A DNA stretch of 61,364 bases from Anaeromicropila populeti (GTDB lineage: Bacteria; Bacillota; Clostridia; Lachnospirales; Lachnospiraceae). Shown here in pieces: positions 1 through 8,701 of this stretch. The translations under genes were made by a program, and so were the position numbers. Each line of letters begins with the position of its first letter. Positions within the stretch are counted from its first letter, which is position 1. The notes beneath the pieces were generated by a model. That model worked only from the letters and a program-made list of their open reading frames with translations. It was not told the DNA's origin and ran no database searches. The DNA lies in contig NZ_FOYZ01000019.1 of assembly GCF_900112775.1 (NCBI RefSeq), positions 1 through 61,364 of the forward strand, written 5' to 3'.

Positions 1-1523
1 TACATGTTATTATCAATACAGTAGTCCACTACTTCCTGCACACGATTTAACCATGCTGCACTGATTTGAAAATCATCTCCACTTACGTGATCATGCCACG
101 AAACTGGAATACGTACTGTGTTAAATCCTTCTGCCTTTAATGTATCAATCAGATTTTTGGATGTATATGCACCACACCATGCAGATTCATACGCAAGTTC
201 ATCTGTTAACCATGTACAGCTATGTGCATCAAAGGTATTTCCTAAATTCCAGCCGATTTTTAAGTTTTCTACAAACTGCATTGCATCATTCTCTGGAATA
301 CTATACTTCTCAATAGTTATCTCTGGAATTAACGACGTTGCAGTTGGAGTTGGGGTTACTACTGGGGTTGGTGTTACCACTGGAGTTGGGGTTACTACTG
401 GGGTTGGTGTTACTACGATACCAGGTTCTGCACCAAAAACCAATTCATTTTTAACATAGCCTGTAATCGTTGTCGTATGAGCAAATGAAGCCGCGGAAGC
501 ATTGAAAGAATAATCATTAGCTTGTGAAAAACTACTCCAGTCAGATTTCCACACTCTAACATATATCACGGCACTTTCTCCTGCTGCTAATGTTCCAGCA
601 CCACTGGTGAAACCAACTTCCAGATATTTATCTGCATTCGTCTCACTTAATGTACCAAATGTTCCTGTTACATTAGTGGAGCCAATAGATGAATAATCAC
701 ATGCAAAATTATCCACTTGTGTTCCATCATTGGTAAAATAATATCTCATTTTAGCATCAGAAAGACTGATTGCTGTTGTTCCTGCATTAGCAATCTTAAA
801 ATTTAATGCAAGATAATTTGTTGTATCTACTGTATTTCCATTATAGAAGGTTATGTCTAATGATTTTGCTGGTACCATAGTTTCAGTTGGCACTACTGTC
901 TGTGTTGGAGCTGCTGTCTCAGTTGGCACTACTGTCTGTGTTGGAGCTGCTGTCTCAGTTGGCACTACTGGGGTTGGCGTTATTACAGTGGCTGCGCCAG
1001 GTTCTGCTCCCCATATCAATGTATCATTTATGTATCCCGTCGTTGATGTTGAGTCAACAAACGCTGTTGCAGAAGCATTGAAAGAATAGTCATTGGTTTG
1101 CGCAAAAGCAGACCAGTCTGACTTCCATATTCTTGTATGTACAACAATGCTTTGTCCTGTAGATAATGTACCTGCATTACTGCTGAATCCAATTTCAAGA
1201 TATCTGTCTGCATCAGCACTATCAGCTGTTCCAAATGTTCCAGTTACATTAGATGCTCCGACCTGTGAATAGTCACAAGCAAAATTATCCGTCTGTGTTC
1301 CATCGTTAGTAAAATAATACCTCATTTTAACGCTTGAAAGTTCAATTTCTGTTGTCCCCGTATTAACTAGCTGAAACGTTGGACTTATGCTGCTCGTTGA
1401 AGTATCTCTGTTTCCATTGTAACACTGAACCTTTATTCCACTAGCTGCAAAAACATCTGTCACTGGTGCAATTGATACAAAGATCAACAGAATACTCAGT
1501 AATAAAGCTACCTTTCTTTTCAT
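1..1523 (-). CDS. Secreted cellulase, CBM3-CBM3-GH5 (N-terminal part; continues beyond window)
   Basis: Reading from an ATG at 1523 with GGGGG upstream, the protein opens with a signal peptide (residues 1-26, ending VFA). Two CBM3-type cellulose-binding modules follow (about 29-172 and 219-364), both with the YYFTNDGTQ and WKSDWS signatures. PT/PTE-rich linkers lie at about 174-218 and 364-404. The start of a GH5 barrel is seen from about 405, with the KIGWNLGNTFDA motif typical of GH5 endoglucanases (subfamily 4-like). The frame is open to the window edge, so the catalytic glutamates are not visible. It should hydrolyse cellulose or beta-glucan outside the cell while bound to cellulose. Having two CBM3 modules before the catalytic domain is a less usual order than the C-terminal CBM. 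The promoter overlaps that of the divergent LysR gene. Confidence 0.9.
   Translation of the reverse strand, partial: MKRKVALLLSILLIFVSIAPVTDVFAASGIKVQCYNGNRDTSTSSISPTFQLVNTGTTEIELSSVKMRYYFTNDGTQTDNFACDYSQVGASNVTGTFGTADSADADRYLEIGFSSNAGTLSTGQSIVVHTRIWKSDWSAFAQTNDYSFNASATAFVDSTSTTGYINDTLIWGAEPGAATVITPTPVVPTETAAPTQTVVPTETAAPTQTVVPTETMVPAKSLDITFYNGNTVDTTNYLALNFKIANAGTTAISLSDAKMRYYFTNDGTQVDNFACDYSSIGSTNVTGTFGTLSETNADKYLEVGFTSGAGTLAAGESAVIYVRVWKSDWSSFSQANDYSFNASAASFAHTTTITGYVKNELVFGAEPGIVVTPTPVVTPTPVVTPTPVVTPTPTATSLIPEITIEKYSIPENDAMQFVENLKIGWNLGNTFDAHSCTWLTDELAYESAWCGAYTSKNLIDTLKAEGFNTVRIPVSWHDHVSGDDFQISAAWLNRVQEVVDYCIDNNM
346..417. repeat. 36-bp tandem repeat encoding a PT linker
   Basis: Two copies of a 36-bp unit, itself made of two similar 18-bp halves, encode the TPTPVV-type linker between the second CBM3 and the GH5 domain. 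This is coding repeat and could change in copy number by slippage. Confidence 0.8.
883..970. repeat. 36-bp tandem repeat encoding the linker between the two CBM3 modules
   Basis: About 2.4 copies of an essentially identical 36-bp unit (883-918, 919-954, partial to 970) encode repeated PTETAAPTQTVV residues. Near-perfect DNA identity suggests recent duplication within the linker. Confidence 0.85.
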
Positions 1524-1639
1524 TTTGTTACCCCCTTGTTTTTATATAGTCATAGCAAAAGCTACGCTATTCATTAGTAAGCCGTCTCCCATAATCATCC
1601 TAATTTTTATATAGTATTGTCCACATTAACCGTATCTTA

Positions 1640-1673
1640 TTGACATTATACTTTTGAATGCTATATTATTCAA
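1640..1673. promoter_or_regulatory. Overlapping divergent promoters for the cellulase and the LysR gene
   Basis: On the + strand TTGACA (1640-1645) and TATATT (1662-1667) are 16 bp apart and face the LysR gene. On the - strand TTGAAT (1673-1668) and TATAAT (1650-1645) are 17 bp apart and face the cellulase. The two promoters occupy the same 34 bp, so RNA polymerase could not use both at once. The cellulase leader is then about 115 nt and contains a small hairpin (ATAGC/GCTAT). Confidence 0.5.
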
Positions 1674-1710
1674 ATAGTTATATTTTTATAAATAGTATAG
1701 GAGTTTACGT

Positions 1711-2676
1711 ATGAACGAACAGCAGATAACTTATTTTATGGCCTTAGTAGAAAAACAGAGTTTTTCCAAAGCTGCTAAGTCTCTTTATGTTACACAGCCT
1801 TCTTTTAGCCAATACATACAAAAAATGGAGAAACAGTTTGGTACAAAACTTTTTGATCGCTCTTCCACACCAATCCGTCTTACACCTGAGGGAGAAGCTG
1901 TATATGAAGCAGTATGTGAAATCCGTTCCATTCATGCCAACCTGAAAGAACGAATTACCTCTCTCACTAACTTACAAACAGGCTCCTTATGCATTGGAAC
2001 TACCCCCTTGTGTGGTTCTACCTTACTTTCAAAAAGTATTCATGAATTTCATAAACGCTATACTGGAATTCATATATCCCTTGTAGAAAAGCCGCTTAAT
2101 GAATTACAAGCTAGTATTCATAATGGTGAATGTGACATTGCCATCTGTTCTGGTCAAATCAGCCCAGTTAATTTTCACTTGGAAATTCTGGCTACTGAAC
2201 AAATTTATCTTGCCCTGTCACCAGATAACCCATTAACAGAAACATTATGCAGCTATCAGTTACAGGCAGAAGATATCATAAAAAATTCTCTTGCTTTACT
2301 TAAAACACCCTGCTGTCCACTGGAAACCTTTCAGAAACAGCCTTACGTTCTATTTGAAGGCTCAGAAAGTATTGCCTCCTGTGCAAAAAACATCTTTGAG
2401 GAAGCTTGTATTGAGCCGAATGTCTCTCTACAGGTCCGTAATATGCATACCGCATTTGCATTTGTTCTTGCAGACATGGGCTTTTCATTTTTCCCTGATA
2501 CAATGATTAAATATGGTAACTTCAAAAAGCATCCCTGCTATTATAAAATTCAGAATCGATTTAATGAGCAAACTATTTATCTGATAACAAAAAAGAATCG
2601 GAATATACCAAAAACAGCTATCGAATATTGCTTGCTCTTAAAAGAACTAATTGTGAGTGGTACGTGGAAAAAATAA
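1711..2676 (+). CDS. LysR-family transcriptional regulator
   Basis: A 321-residue protein of normal LysR length. Residues 1-65 form the winged helix-turn-helix, with SFSKAAKSLYVTQPSFSQ as the recognition region and LFDRSSTPIRLTPEG as the wing. The rest is a LysR-type effector-binding domain. The ATG follows a GGAG site. It is divergent from the cellulase gene with overlapping promoters, and 20 bp ahead of the SGNH hydrolase on the same strand, so it may control either or both. The effector is unknown. Confidence 0.92.
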   Translation: MNEQQITYFMALVEKQSFSKAAKSLYVTQPSFSQYIQKMEKQFGTKLFDRSSTPIRLTPEGEAVYEAVCEIRSIHANLKERITSLTNLQTGSLCIGTTPLCGSTLLSKSIHEFHKRYTGIHISLVEKPLNELQASIHNGECDIAICSGQISPVNFHLEILATEQIYLALSPDNPLTETLCSYQLQAEDIIKNSLALLKTPCCPLETFQKQPYVLFEGSESIASCAKNIFEEACIEPNVSLQVRNMHTAFAFVLADMGFSFFPDTMIKYGNFKKHPCYYKIQNRFNEQTIYLITKKNRNIPKTAIEYCLLLKELIVSGTWKK

Positions 2677-2696
2677 AGAAAGATAAGAGGTGTCTT

Positions 2697-3854
2697 ATGA
2701 ACATATCCTGGAGTATAAGTGAAATGAATTATACTAATCTAATTTCAAAGGCTGTTACTGTATATGAAAATAATTATGACCTGCAAAAATTATTCAGACG
2801 TTTTTCCTTAACGCCAGATGAACCCCTGGAAATTCTATTCCTTGGGGGTTCTATTACAATGGGTTATACACCACAAGGAATGTTGCCAGCCTGCTACGCT
2901 GCATTAACAGTTGAGAACTTAAAAAAAACATTTCATATTCCCATAGTACAAGAATACAATTTGGGATATTCCTCTTTTTCAGCTATTTTAGGCCTCTCAG
3001 TACTAAATAGAAATAAAAATACCTTTCACCCCCATATTGCTGTCGTTGAATTTGCTGTTAATAATGGTTTTGAAAGGGAATATGTCACATGTTTTGAAGG
3101 CATTATCCAAACACTTCTTTTCAGTTATCCCTCCAGCTTCATTATTATAATCAGTGCTATCAATGCAGAAGGCTACACTTGTGAAGCGTATATGAAAGAA
3201 ATTGCCTCACACTACCATATTTCACATATTAGTATTTCTTCCGCAATAAGCTTGTTTTCTGAATATGGACTGTCTTGGAAAGATTATTCAACTGATATGG
3301 TTCATCCCAATCAAGATGGACATATTTTTCTATCTGATTGTATCCGCTACATTTTGATGCAAGGTTATCGTTCAATTCAGGCATCTATCCTAAATACGCT
3401 TCCATGCAGCCAGCCAGACATTTTACAGAAACAAGCAGCTGCACAAATACCACCTTGTTTTGGAGATTCTTTTGCCTCTGCTCGATATTATGATGCAGAC
3501 AAAATGCCTGGATTTCTTTATAGCAGCTTTCACCCTGCCCTGACTCACCCTCTTTTTCCTTGTGGTATCGAATCTGTTGCCTGTGAAGAATCATCTAGCT
3601 TAATGATTTACTGCAAAAAACTGTATTTGATTTACGAACAGTCAAATCAAATGCATCAGCAGGGGCAGATTCACATATTGGTATTGCCAGACAACCAGGA
3701 GCATTACATCAATAGTTACAGCATTTGCTCCTGGGGTAACCCAGTAATATATAAGTTAATAGACGGCGCCACAAAAAGTTATACTATAAATATTCATTTT
3801 ACAGAATATAACCAACTAAAAAAATTTACTATTTTAGGTTTTCTAGTGGTATAG
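2697..3854 (+). CDS. SGNH/GDSL-type hydrolase, probable carbohydrate esterase
   Basis: A 385-residue protein; the ATG at 2697 was chosen because AGAGGTG lies just before it. The SGNH blocks are recognisable: GGSIT with the nucleophile Ser52, Gly90, Asn122/123 in FAVNNG, and Asp200/His203 in DMVHPNQDGH. Residues from about 230 onward form a C-terminal region I do not recognise, perhaps a beta-rich accessory domain. There is no signal peptide, so it is probably cytosolic. It may deacetylate imported oligosaccharides, as related SGNH enzymes do, but the substrate is not shown. It probably shares a transcript with the LysR gene, and its 3' end overlaps the converging YoaP/GNAT gene by 12 bp. Confidence 0.75.
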   Translation: MNISWSISEMNYTNLISKAVTVYENNYDLQKLFRRFSLTPDEPLEILFLGGSITMGYTPQGMLPACYAALTVENLKKTFHIPIVQEYNLGYSSFSAILGLSVLNRNKNTFHPHIAVVEFAVNNGFEREYVTCFEGIIQTLLFSYPSSFIIIISAINAEGYTCEAYMKEIASHYHISHISISSAISLFSEYGLSWKDYSTDMVHPNQDGHIFLSDCIRYILMQGYRSIQASILNTLPCSQPDILQKQAAAQIPPCFGDSFASARYYDADKMPGFLYSSFHPALTHPLFPCGIESVACEESSSLMIYCKKLYLIYEQSNQMHQQGQIHILVLPDNQEHYINSYSICSWGNPVIYKLIDGATKSYTINIHFTEYNQLKKFTILGFLVV

Positions 3855-4589
3855 TAACTTTTTCAAATATCCTTCATTAAGCAAGTGTACTGTTTCAAAT
3901 TTGCCATTATAAAAAACTGCCCAGTTATTAAAAATACAAGGTACCGCTTTTGCTTTTTCCAGACTATCCACCTGGATAAATTCAACAGGAATCTGATTAT
4001 CCATGCAGAAGTTTCTTATTTGTTCTATACAGTTTGGAATATACGGGCACTGCAATCCATAATAAATTGTAAGCTTGTTGCTATTATAACTTTGTATTTT
4101 TGTATTCTCTGCAAAAGATGGCTCTTTTCCGTTAAATGAAATCGATAAAAGCTCGTATTCACCTATATTGTCTGCTACCTGAAATCCAAATTTCTCCATG
4201 AACCTTTTCTCGCTTAAATATGGTTTTTTCTTTTTAGAACTTAAAATACAAACACCTGATTTTCCTTGTGCTTTTGCATCCTCAATACAATAGGACAGCA
4301 GTGATTTTGCATATCCTTTTCCTTTAAAAGATCCTGACACCCAAAGGCAATAGATATAAATATAGTTATCTCCCTCTATAGGTACCCATGCTGTTTCAAG
4401 TGGAGCATATTCAATAAATACTTTACCTTTTTGATCAAGCTTTCTAAACACATGCCCCTCTGGAATCCGTTCTTTCAGCCATTGTTTTTTCGCTGCAACA
4501 CCACATTGATGTTTTTTATCCGCTATCGCACAACAAAGATGCTCATTGTCTAAATTATCCAGTGCAATATTTAAAAATGATTCACTCAT
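3843..4589 (-). CDS. GNAT acetyltransferase with C-terminal YoaP domain
   Basis: A 248-residue protein. The start was placed at 4589 because GGAGG lies just upstream of that ATG; an ATG 27 nt earlier has no such site. The N-terminal half is an acetyltransferase fold with the acetyl-CoA loop region GSFKGKGYAKSLL. The C-terminal part resembles the YoaP-like domain and has a CPYIPNC dithiol-type motif (about residues 183-189). This domain pairing is known from Bacillus YoaP; its substrate is unknown. It converges on the SGNH gene and follows the WYL regulator in the same direction. Confidence 0.8.
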   Translation of the reverse strand: MSESFLNIALDNLDNEHLCCAIADKKHQCGVAAKKQWLKERIPEGHVFRKLDQKGKVFIEYAPLETAWVPIEGDNYIYIYCLWVSGSFKGKGYAKSLLSYCIEDAKAQGKSGVCILSSKKKKPYLSEKRFMEKFGFQVADNIGEYELLSISFNGKEPSFAENTKIQSYNSNKLTIYYGLQCPYIPNCIEQIRNFCMDNQIPVEFIQVDSLEKAKAVPCIFNNWAVFYNGKFETVHLLNEGYLKKLLYH

Positions 4590-4653
4590 AGGATTATTAC
4601 CTCCAACATTTTTCATTATTATAATTCATATAATAAGACGCTAGTATGTCATA

Positions 4654-5550
4654 TTATAAATAATTATTTAATGTTTTTTGAAGTTCTTCTTTCACTTTAT
4701 TTCTTAAATCCAGTGGTTGTATTACTTCGCAGCTGCTTCCAAATGAAGCTATATAAGGAAATATCCATTCTCCTAAGGGACAATTCATCTGCACAATAAA
4801 ATTGCCATCGGGTTCTCTGCTATAATTATCAAATTCATCATAAACCCGATATGCCATTTTAGAAGAAATTCTTAATATTATCAGACTAAGAGGTTCTTTA
4901 TTAAAAGGTTCTTTACTAAATAGAGGGCTTTCTGCTGTTCTCTCAAACGGTTTCTCAGTAATAACAAGTTCCTGTATTCTGCTCAGTTTAAAAAAGCGAA
5001 AATCATTCCTTAATGTGCAATAGGCATATAAATATCGAGACATATCTTTAAAACAAAGCTTTAATGGTTCTACCTCGCGTAAAGTCTGTTCTCCTTTGCT
5101 GCTTAAATATATGAAGCTTATTACTCTTTTAGATAAAATAGAATGCTTAATTGCATGAAAGTTTTCAGATTCTTTATTCATATTATACCAAGACGAAAAA
5201 TCAACCTCGATCCAATCGGTGTTCTTTTCACCAAATAGACTACTTAACTTTTTTAGTGTAGAATTAGATGAATTAAAGCGGATTGCATCAATTGCTTTCA
5301 TGGCAGATAATATGTCATTTCTTTCTTCTTTTGTCAGTACTGCTTTATTTAATACGAAATTATCTAAAATAGATATTCCGCCACCTTTACCTTTAGTCAT
5401 AAATATTGGAATTCCAACTGCTGACAAAGCCTCAACATCACGATATATTGTTCTTTGTGATACTTCAAACCGCTCGGCCAGTTCTCGTGCTGTAACAATT
5501 TTCCTATCAAGAAGTATATATACCATTTCAAACATTCGGTTAATTTGCAT
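4654..5550 (-). CDS. YafY/DeoR-type regulator with WYL domain
   Basis: A 298-residue protein starting at the ATG at 5550, preceded by GGGGTGA. Residues 1-60 form an HTH_11-type winged helix (ARELAERFEVSQRTIYRDVEAL), followed by a central WYL ligand-sensing domain and a C-terminal WYL extension. Such proteins are cytosolic repressors or activators. The target is not evident: it lies between gltX and the YoaP/GNAT gene on the same strand with about 150 bp and 60 bp gaps, so autoregulation or control of the YoaP gene is possible. Confidence 0.9.
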   Translation of the reverse strand: MQINRMFEMVYILLDRKIVTARELAERFEVSQRTIYRDVEALSAVGIPIFMTKGKGGGISILDNFVLNKAVLTKEERNDILSAMKAIDAIRFNSSNSTLKKLSSLFGEKNTDWIEVDFSSWYNMNKESENFHAIKHSILSKRVISFIYLSSKGEQTLREVEPLKLCFKDMSRYLYAYCTLRNDFRFFKLSRIQELVITEKPFERTAESPLFSKEPFNKEPLSLIILRISSKMAYRVYDEFDNYSREPDGNFIVQMNCPLGEWIFPYIASFGSSCEVIQPLDLRNKVKEELQKTLNNYL

Positions 5551-5697
5551 TCGATCACCCCACATACAATTTTGCAACACATACATAACAATATTATGAC
5601 ATAAAAAATTATCCATTTCCACTAGCTATTGACCGAAGTGCAAATCTTCTGCCTTTCAAACTAAATGGAAATGGATATTCCTTTTTAAATACCAGAA

Positions 5698-7377
5698 TTA
5701 AAGACTTATTAAGTAGCAAATAGCTTTTTCAAGCCTTTTTCTGGCTTCTTCTTCACCTAAAATTTGTAAAATTGAAAATAAATCAGGAGAATTCCTTTTT
5801 CCTGTAACTGCAACTCTTATTATATTGCAAAAATCAGTAATAGAACCACAGTACAAATTGGGATTTTCCTTATATTCTTTTAGTTTTGTGCAATACCCTA
5901 ATAAATCTGCTTTATCTTTTATTTTGGCAAACCACTCAGAGGCTGTACCCTCTAAAAACAAATCTGTTTTGTATTCTCCTAATACTTGTAGTATATCATC
6001 TGCTTTCCACGCTGCATCAAATTCATAAACACAATTGTTAGTTAAGAAATCACAATACAGATACGAATACTGTTCTGACAACTCAGACCATTTTCCAATA
6101 TCCTTTCTTACTTTGCCACCAGAAAATTTCCAAAGTTCGATGGTTTTTATAAAATTATTTTTTGATAAAACAGCCTTTTGATAAATCTGATTATCCCAAA
6201 GCTGTGACCATTGGACAATTTCATCGTAACATTCCTCAACTGTTTTTGAAGCAATGATATTTCTGCTTATGTTCATCAGCTTTTCCATGTCAAACAATGC
6301 CCCACTGTTTGACATCTTAGCTGTAGTAAGTTGAAACTCCTGTAAATTCTTTTGAGGATTCTTTTCACGCCACTCCTCATAATTAGAATTGGTAATGGTC
6401 ATTAAGTATTCCTTTACTGCTTCCTTAGGAATCCCTTGTTTCTTGTAATAGCTTACTGCTGCTTCTGGATCCTTTCGCTTGCTCAGCTTCCGCTTTGAAC
6501 CTTGATCCATTTTCATGATTGGTGCAATATGAAGATAATTTGGTGCTTGAAAACCACATACTTCAAACAACTGTTTATGCAGCGGATAGGATGCCAGCCA
6601 TTCATCCCCTCTGATTATTAAAGTAGTCCGCATAAAATGATCATCTACAACATGTGCAAAATGATAAGTAGGAATTCCATCTGTCTTTAGCAATACAATA
6701 TCTTGTATATTTTCAGGCATTTCAATTATTCCACGTACCTCATCTTCATATTTAATTCTGGACAATGGGTTTCCTGGTGATTTCAGCCGAATTACATATT
6801 CTTTTCCTTCTTCAATGTAAGACTGGATTTCCTCAAGGGAAAGCCTGCTGCACACAGCATATTTTCCGTAATAACCAATATCCTCTTTTCTCTCCTGCTG
6901 AATTTTTCTCGTTTCCTCCAGCATTTCGGTAGTACAAAAGCATGGATACGCCATCCCTTTTTTTATCAATTCTTTCACGCAAATCTGGTAAATTTCTTTT
7001 CTTTCACTTTGCTTATAAGGACCATACAGCTTTTCTCCGCCTTCAAAAGGACCTTCCGCAAAATGTATATCGTACTCTCTCAATGCAGAAATGATTTCCT
7101 CAACGCCATCTAAAAGTTCTCTCTTTTTATCGGTATCTTCAATCCGTAAATAAAAGATTCCATTGGTTTGACTGGAAAATTTACTTGAAATCAATGCAGC
7201 ATATAATCCTCCAATATGCATATATCCTGTTGGGCTTGGTGCAAACCTGGTCACCATAGCATTTTCATCAAGATTACGTTTTACAAAACGCTTTTCTAAG
7301 TCCTCAATCGTCTCTGATATTTCTGGAAACAAAAGCGAAGCCAGTTTTTCGTATTCACTTTCCATCCTATACACCAT
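5698..7377 (-). CDS. gltX: Glutamate--tRNA ligase, long form
   Basis: A 559-residue class I aminoacyl-tRNA synthetase. The ATP-binding HIGH motif reads HIGG (residues 54-57, within FAPSPTGYMHIGG) and the KMSKS loop reads KLSKR near residue 300. The catalytic domain has the GluRS insertion, and a helical anticodon-binding region fills the C-terminus. It is about 75 residues longer than the common bacterial GluRS, partly from a 40-residue N-terminal extension. It charges tRNA-Glu in the cytosol. It is the last gene of the GABA operon, 25 bp after gdhA, which is an unusual home for a housekeeping synthetase. The start could be the ATG at 7377 or one 12 nt later. Confidence 0.9.
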   Translation of the reverse strand: MVYRMESEYEKLASLLFPEISETIEDLEKRFVKRNLDENAMVTRFAPSPTGYMHIGGLYAALISSKFSSQTNGIFYLRIEDTDKKRELLDGVEEIISALREYDIHFAEGPFEGGEKLYGPYKQSERKEIYQICVKELIKKGMAYPCFCTTEMLEETRKIQQERKEDIGYYGKYAVCSRLSLEEIQSYIEEGKEYVIRLKSPGNPLSRIKYEDEVRGIIEMPENIQDIVLLKTDGIPTYHFAHVVDDHFMRTTLIIRGDEWLASYPLHKQLFEVCGFQAPNYLHIAPIMKMDQGSKRKLSKRKDPEAAVSYYKKQGIPKEAVKEYLMTITNSNYEEWREKNPQKNLQEFQLTTAKMSNSGALFDMEKLMNISRNIIASKTVEECYDEIVQWSQLWDNQIYQKAVLSKNNFIKTIELWKFSGGKVRKDIGKWSELSEQYSYLYCDFLTNNCVYEFDAAWKADDILQVLGEYKTDLFLEGTASEWFAKIKDKADLLGYCTKLKEYKENPNLYCGSITDFCNIIRVAVTGKRNSPDLFSILQILGEEEARKRLEKAICYLISL

Positions 7378-7402
7378 CTTTCTATCAACAAACTGCTTTT
7401 AA

Positions 7403-8659
7403 TCAAGGAAAAATCCCTTTAATCTCTTCTGCATAGATTAATCTGCGTAATGCAATAATATATGCTGCCATACGATATGAACAATTACTGTTTTTTCTTT
7501 CCTCCAGCATTTCATTAAAAGCTTTAGACAAGATATTTTCCAGCATATCATTAACCTGAGACTTTTCCCATGTTAATTCCTGAAGATTCTGTACCCATTC
7601 AAAATAGGAAACTACTACACCTCCACTATTGGCAAAAATATCAGGGATTAACGTAATTCCTCTTTCCTCTAATATTTTATCGGCTTCCACTGTTGTTGGG
7701 CCATTAGCTCCTTCTACAATGTAACGGCATTGAAGTTTTTCTGCTGTTTCTGCATTTATCTGATTTTCCAGTGCGGCTGGAACCAGCAAGTCACAATCAC
7801 AGGTAATGACTTCCTCATTGGTAATGTGTCTTATACCTGGTTCATGATAATCCACTAACAGCCCTCCTTTTTCAACGAATTCAGAAACCTGATCTGCATT
7901 CAATCCATCTTCACTGAAAATGCCGCCAGAAACATCACTTAATGCAACAATTTTAGCATCTCTGTGATAAAAAATTCTTGCCGCATTGCCGCCTACATTT
8001 CCAATTCCCTGAATGGCTACACGACAATCCTTTAACTCTTTCTTTTCCTGTTCCAACAGAAGCTTGGCGCTGATTACCACACCGCGGCCTGTTGCTGATG
8101 CTCTTCCTTTTGAACCACCAAGTTCAACTGGCTTACCAGTCACAACACCAGGACATGGTTTTCCTTTTAACATACTATAGGTATCTAAAACCCATGCCAT
8201 TGTCTGTGCATTTGTATTGACATCTGGAGCTGGAATGTCTGAATCCGCTCCTATAATAGGCTCAATGGCGTAGGTATATCTGCGGGTTAACCGGCACAAT
8301 TCCCTTTTAGACAATGTCTTTGGATCTACTTTGATACCACCTTTTGCACCTCCGAAAGGAATATTTACAACAGCACATTTTAAAGACATCCAGGTTGCAA
8401 GGGCCTTTACTTCATTCAAATCACATTCCTGATGATATCGGATTCCTCCCTTAAAAGGTCCTCTGATATTTGAATGCTGTACCCGGTATCCCTCAAAAAC
8501 TTTTACCGTTCCATCATCCATTTCCACTGGCAGATATACCTTTGTTTCTCTTTGCGGGTTTTTTAATATTTCGAACATATATTTATCAATTCTGCCTATC
8601 TCCATCGCCTTATCCATAACAGAAATTACATTTTCATACGGATCATATCTTTTTTCCAT
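7403..8659 (-). CDS. gdhA: Glutamate dehydrogenase (Glu/Leu/Phe/Val family)
   Basis: A 418-residue enzyme, the length of the hexameric NAD-type clostridial/GudB class. Substrate-side residues are visible: Lys70 in PFKGGIRY and catalytic Lys106 in GGAKGGIKVDP, followed by the IPAPDVNTNAQTM segment and a Rossmann fold (GIGNVGGNAA). In this operon it most plausibly runs oxidatively, turning the glutamate formed by GabT back to 2-oxoglutarate with release of ammonium and NADH. That closes the transamination cycle and supplies reductant for the neighbouring 4-hydroxybutyrate dehydrogenase. It lies 42 bp after the permease gene. Confidence 0.93.
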   Translation of the reverse strand: MEKRYDPYENVISVMDKAMEIGRIDKYMFEILKNPQRETKVYLPVEMDDGTVKVFEGYRVQHSNIRGPFKGGIRYHQECDLNEVKALATWMSLKCAVVNIPFGGAKGGIKVDPKTLSKRELCRLTRRYTYAIEPIIGADSDIPAPDVNTNAQTMAWVLDTYSMLKGKPCPGVVTGKPVELGGSKGRASATGRGVVISAKLLLEQEKKELKDCRVAIQGIGNVGGNAARIFYHRDAKIVALSDVSGGIFSEDGLNADQVSEFVEKGGLLVDYHEPGIRHITNEEVITCDCDLLVPAALENQINAETAEKLQCRYIVEGANGPTTVEADKILEERGITLIPDIFANSGGVVVSYFEWVQNLQELTWEKSQVNDMLENILSKAFNEMLEERKNSNCSYRMAAYIIALRRLIYAEEIKGIFP

Positions 8660-8701
8660 TTATCCATCCAGCCCTTTCTTTCTGTCTTATGTCTGTAAAT
8701 A

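Noticed and set aside
118-459. Open frame on the + strand with VGVTTGVGVTT repeats
   Set aside because: It is antisense to the PT linker and GH5 start of the cellulase; the repeat arises from the coding tandem repeat on the other strand.
883-970. CRISPR-like direct repeats
   Set aside because: Units are contiguous with no spacers and keep the cellulase reading frame.
853-1089. Second + strand frame rich in VGTTVCVGAA repeats
   Set aside because: Antisense to the first linker; no ribosome site.
1524-1640. c-di-GMP or other riboswitch in the cellulase leader
   Set aside because: A GGGAGAC segment and small hairpins are present but the conserved GEMM core cannot be aligned.
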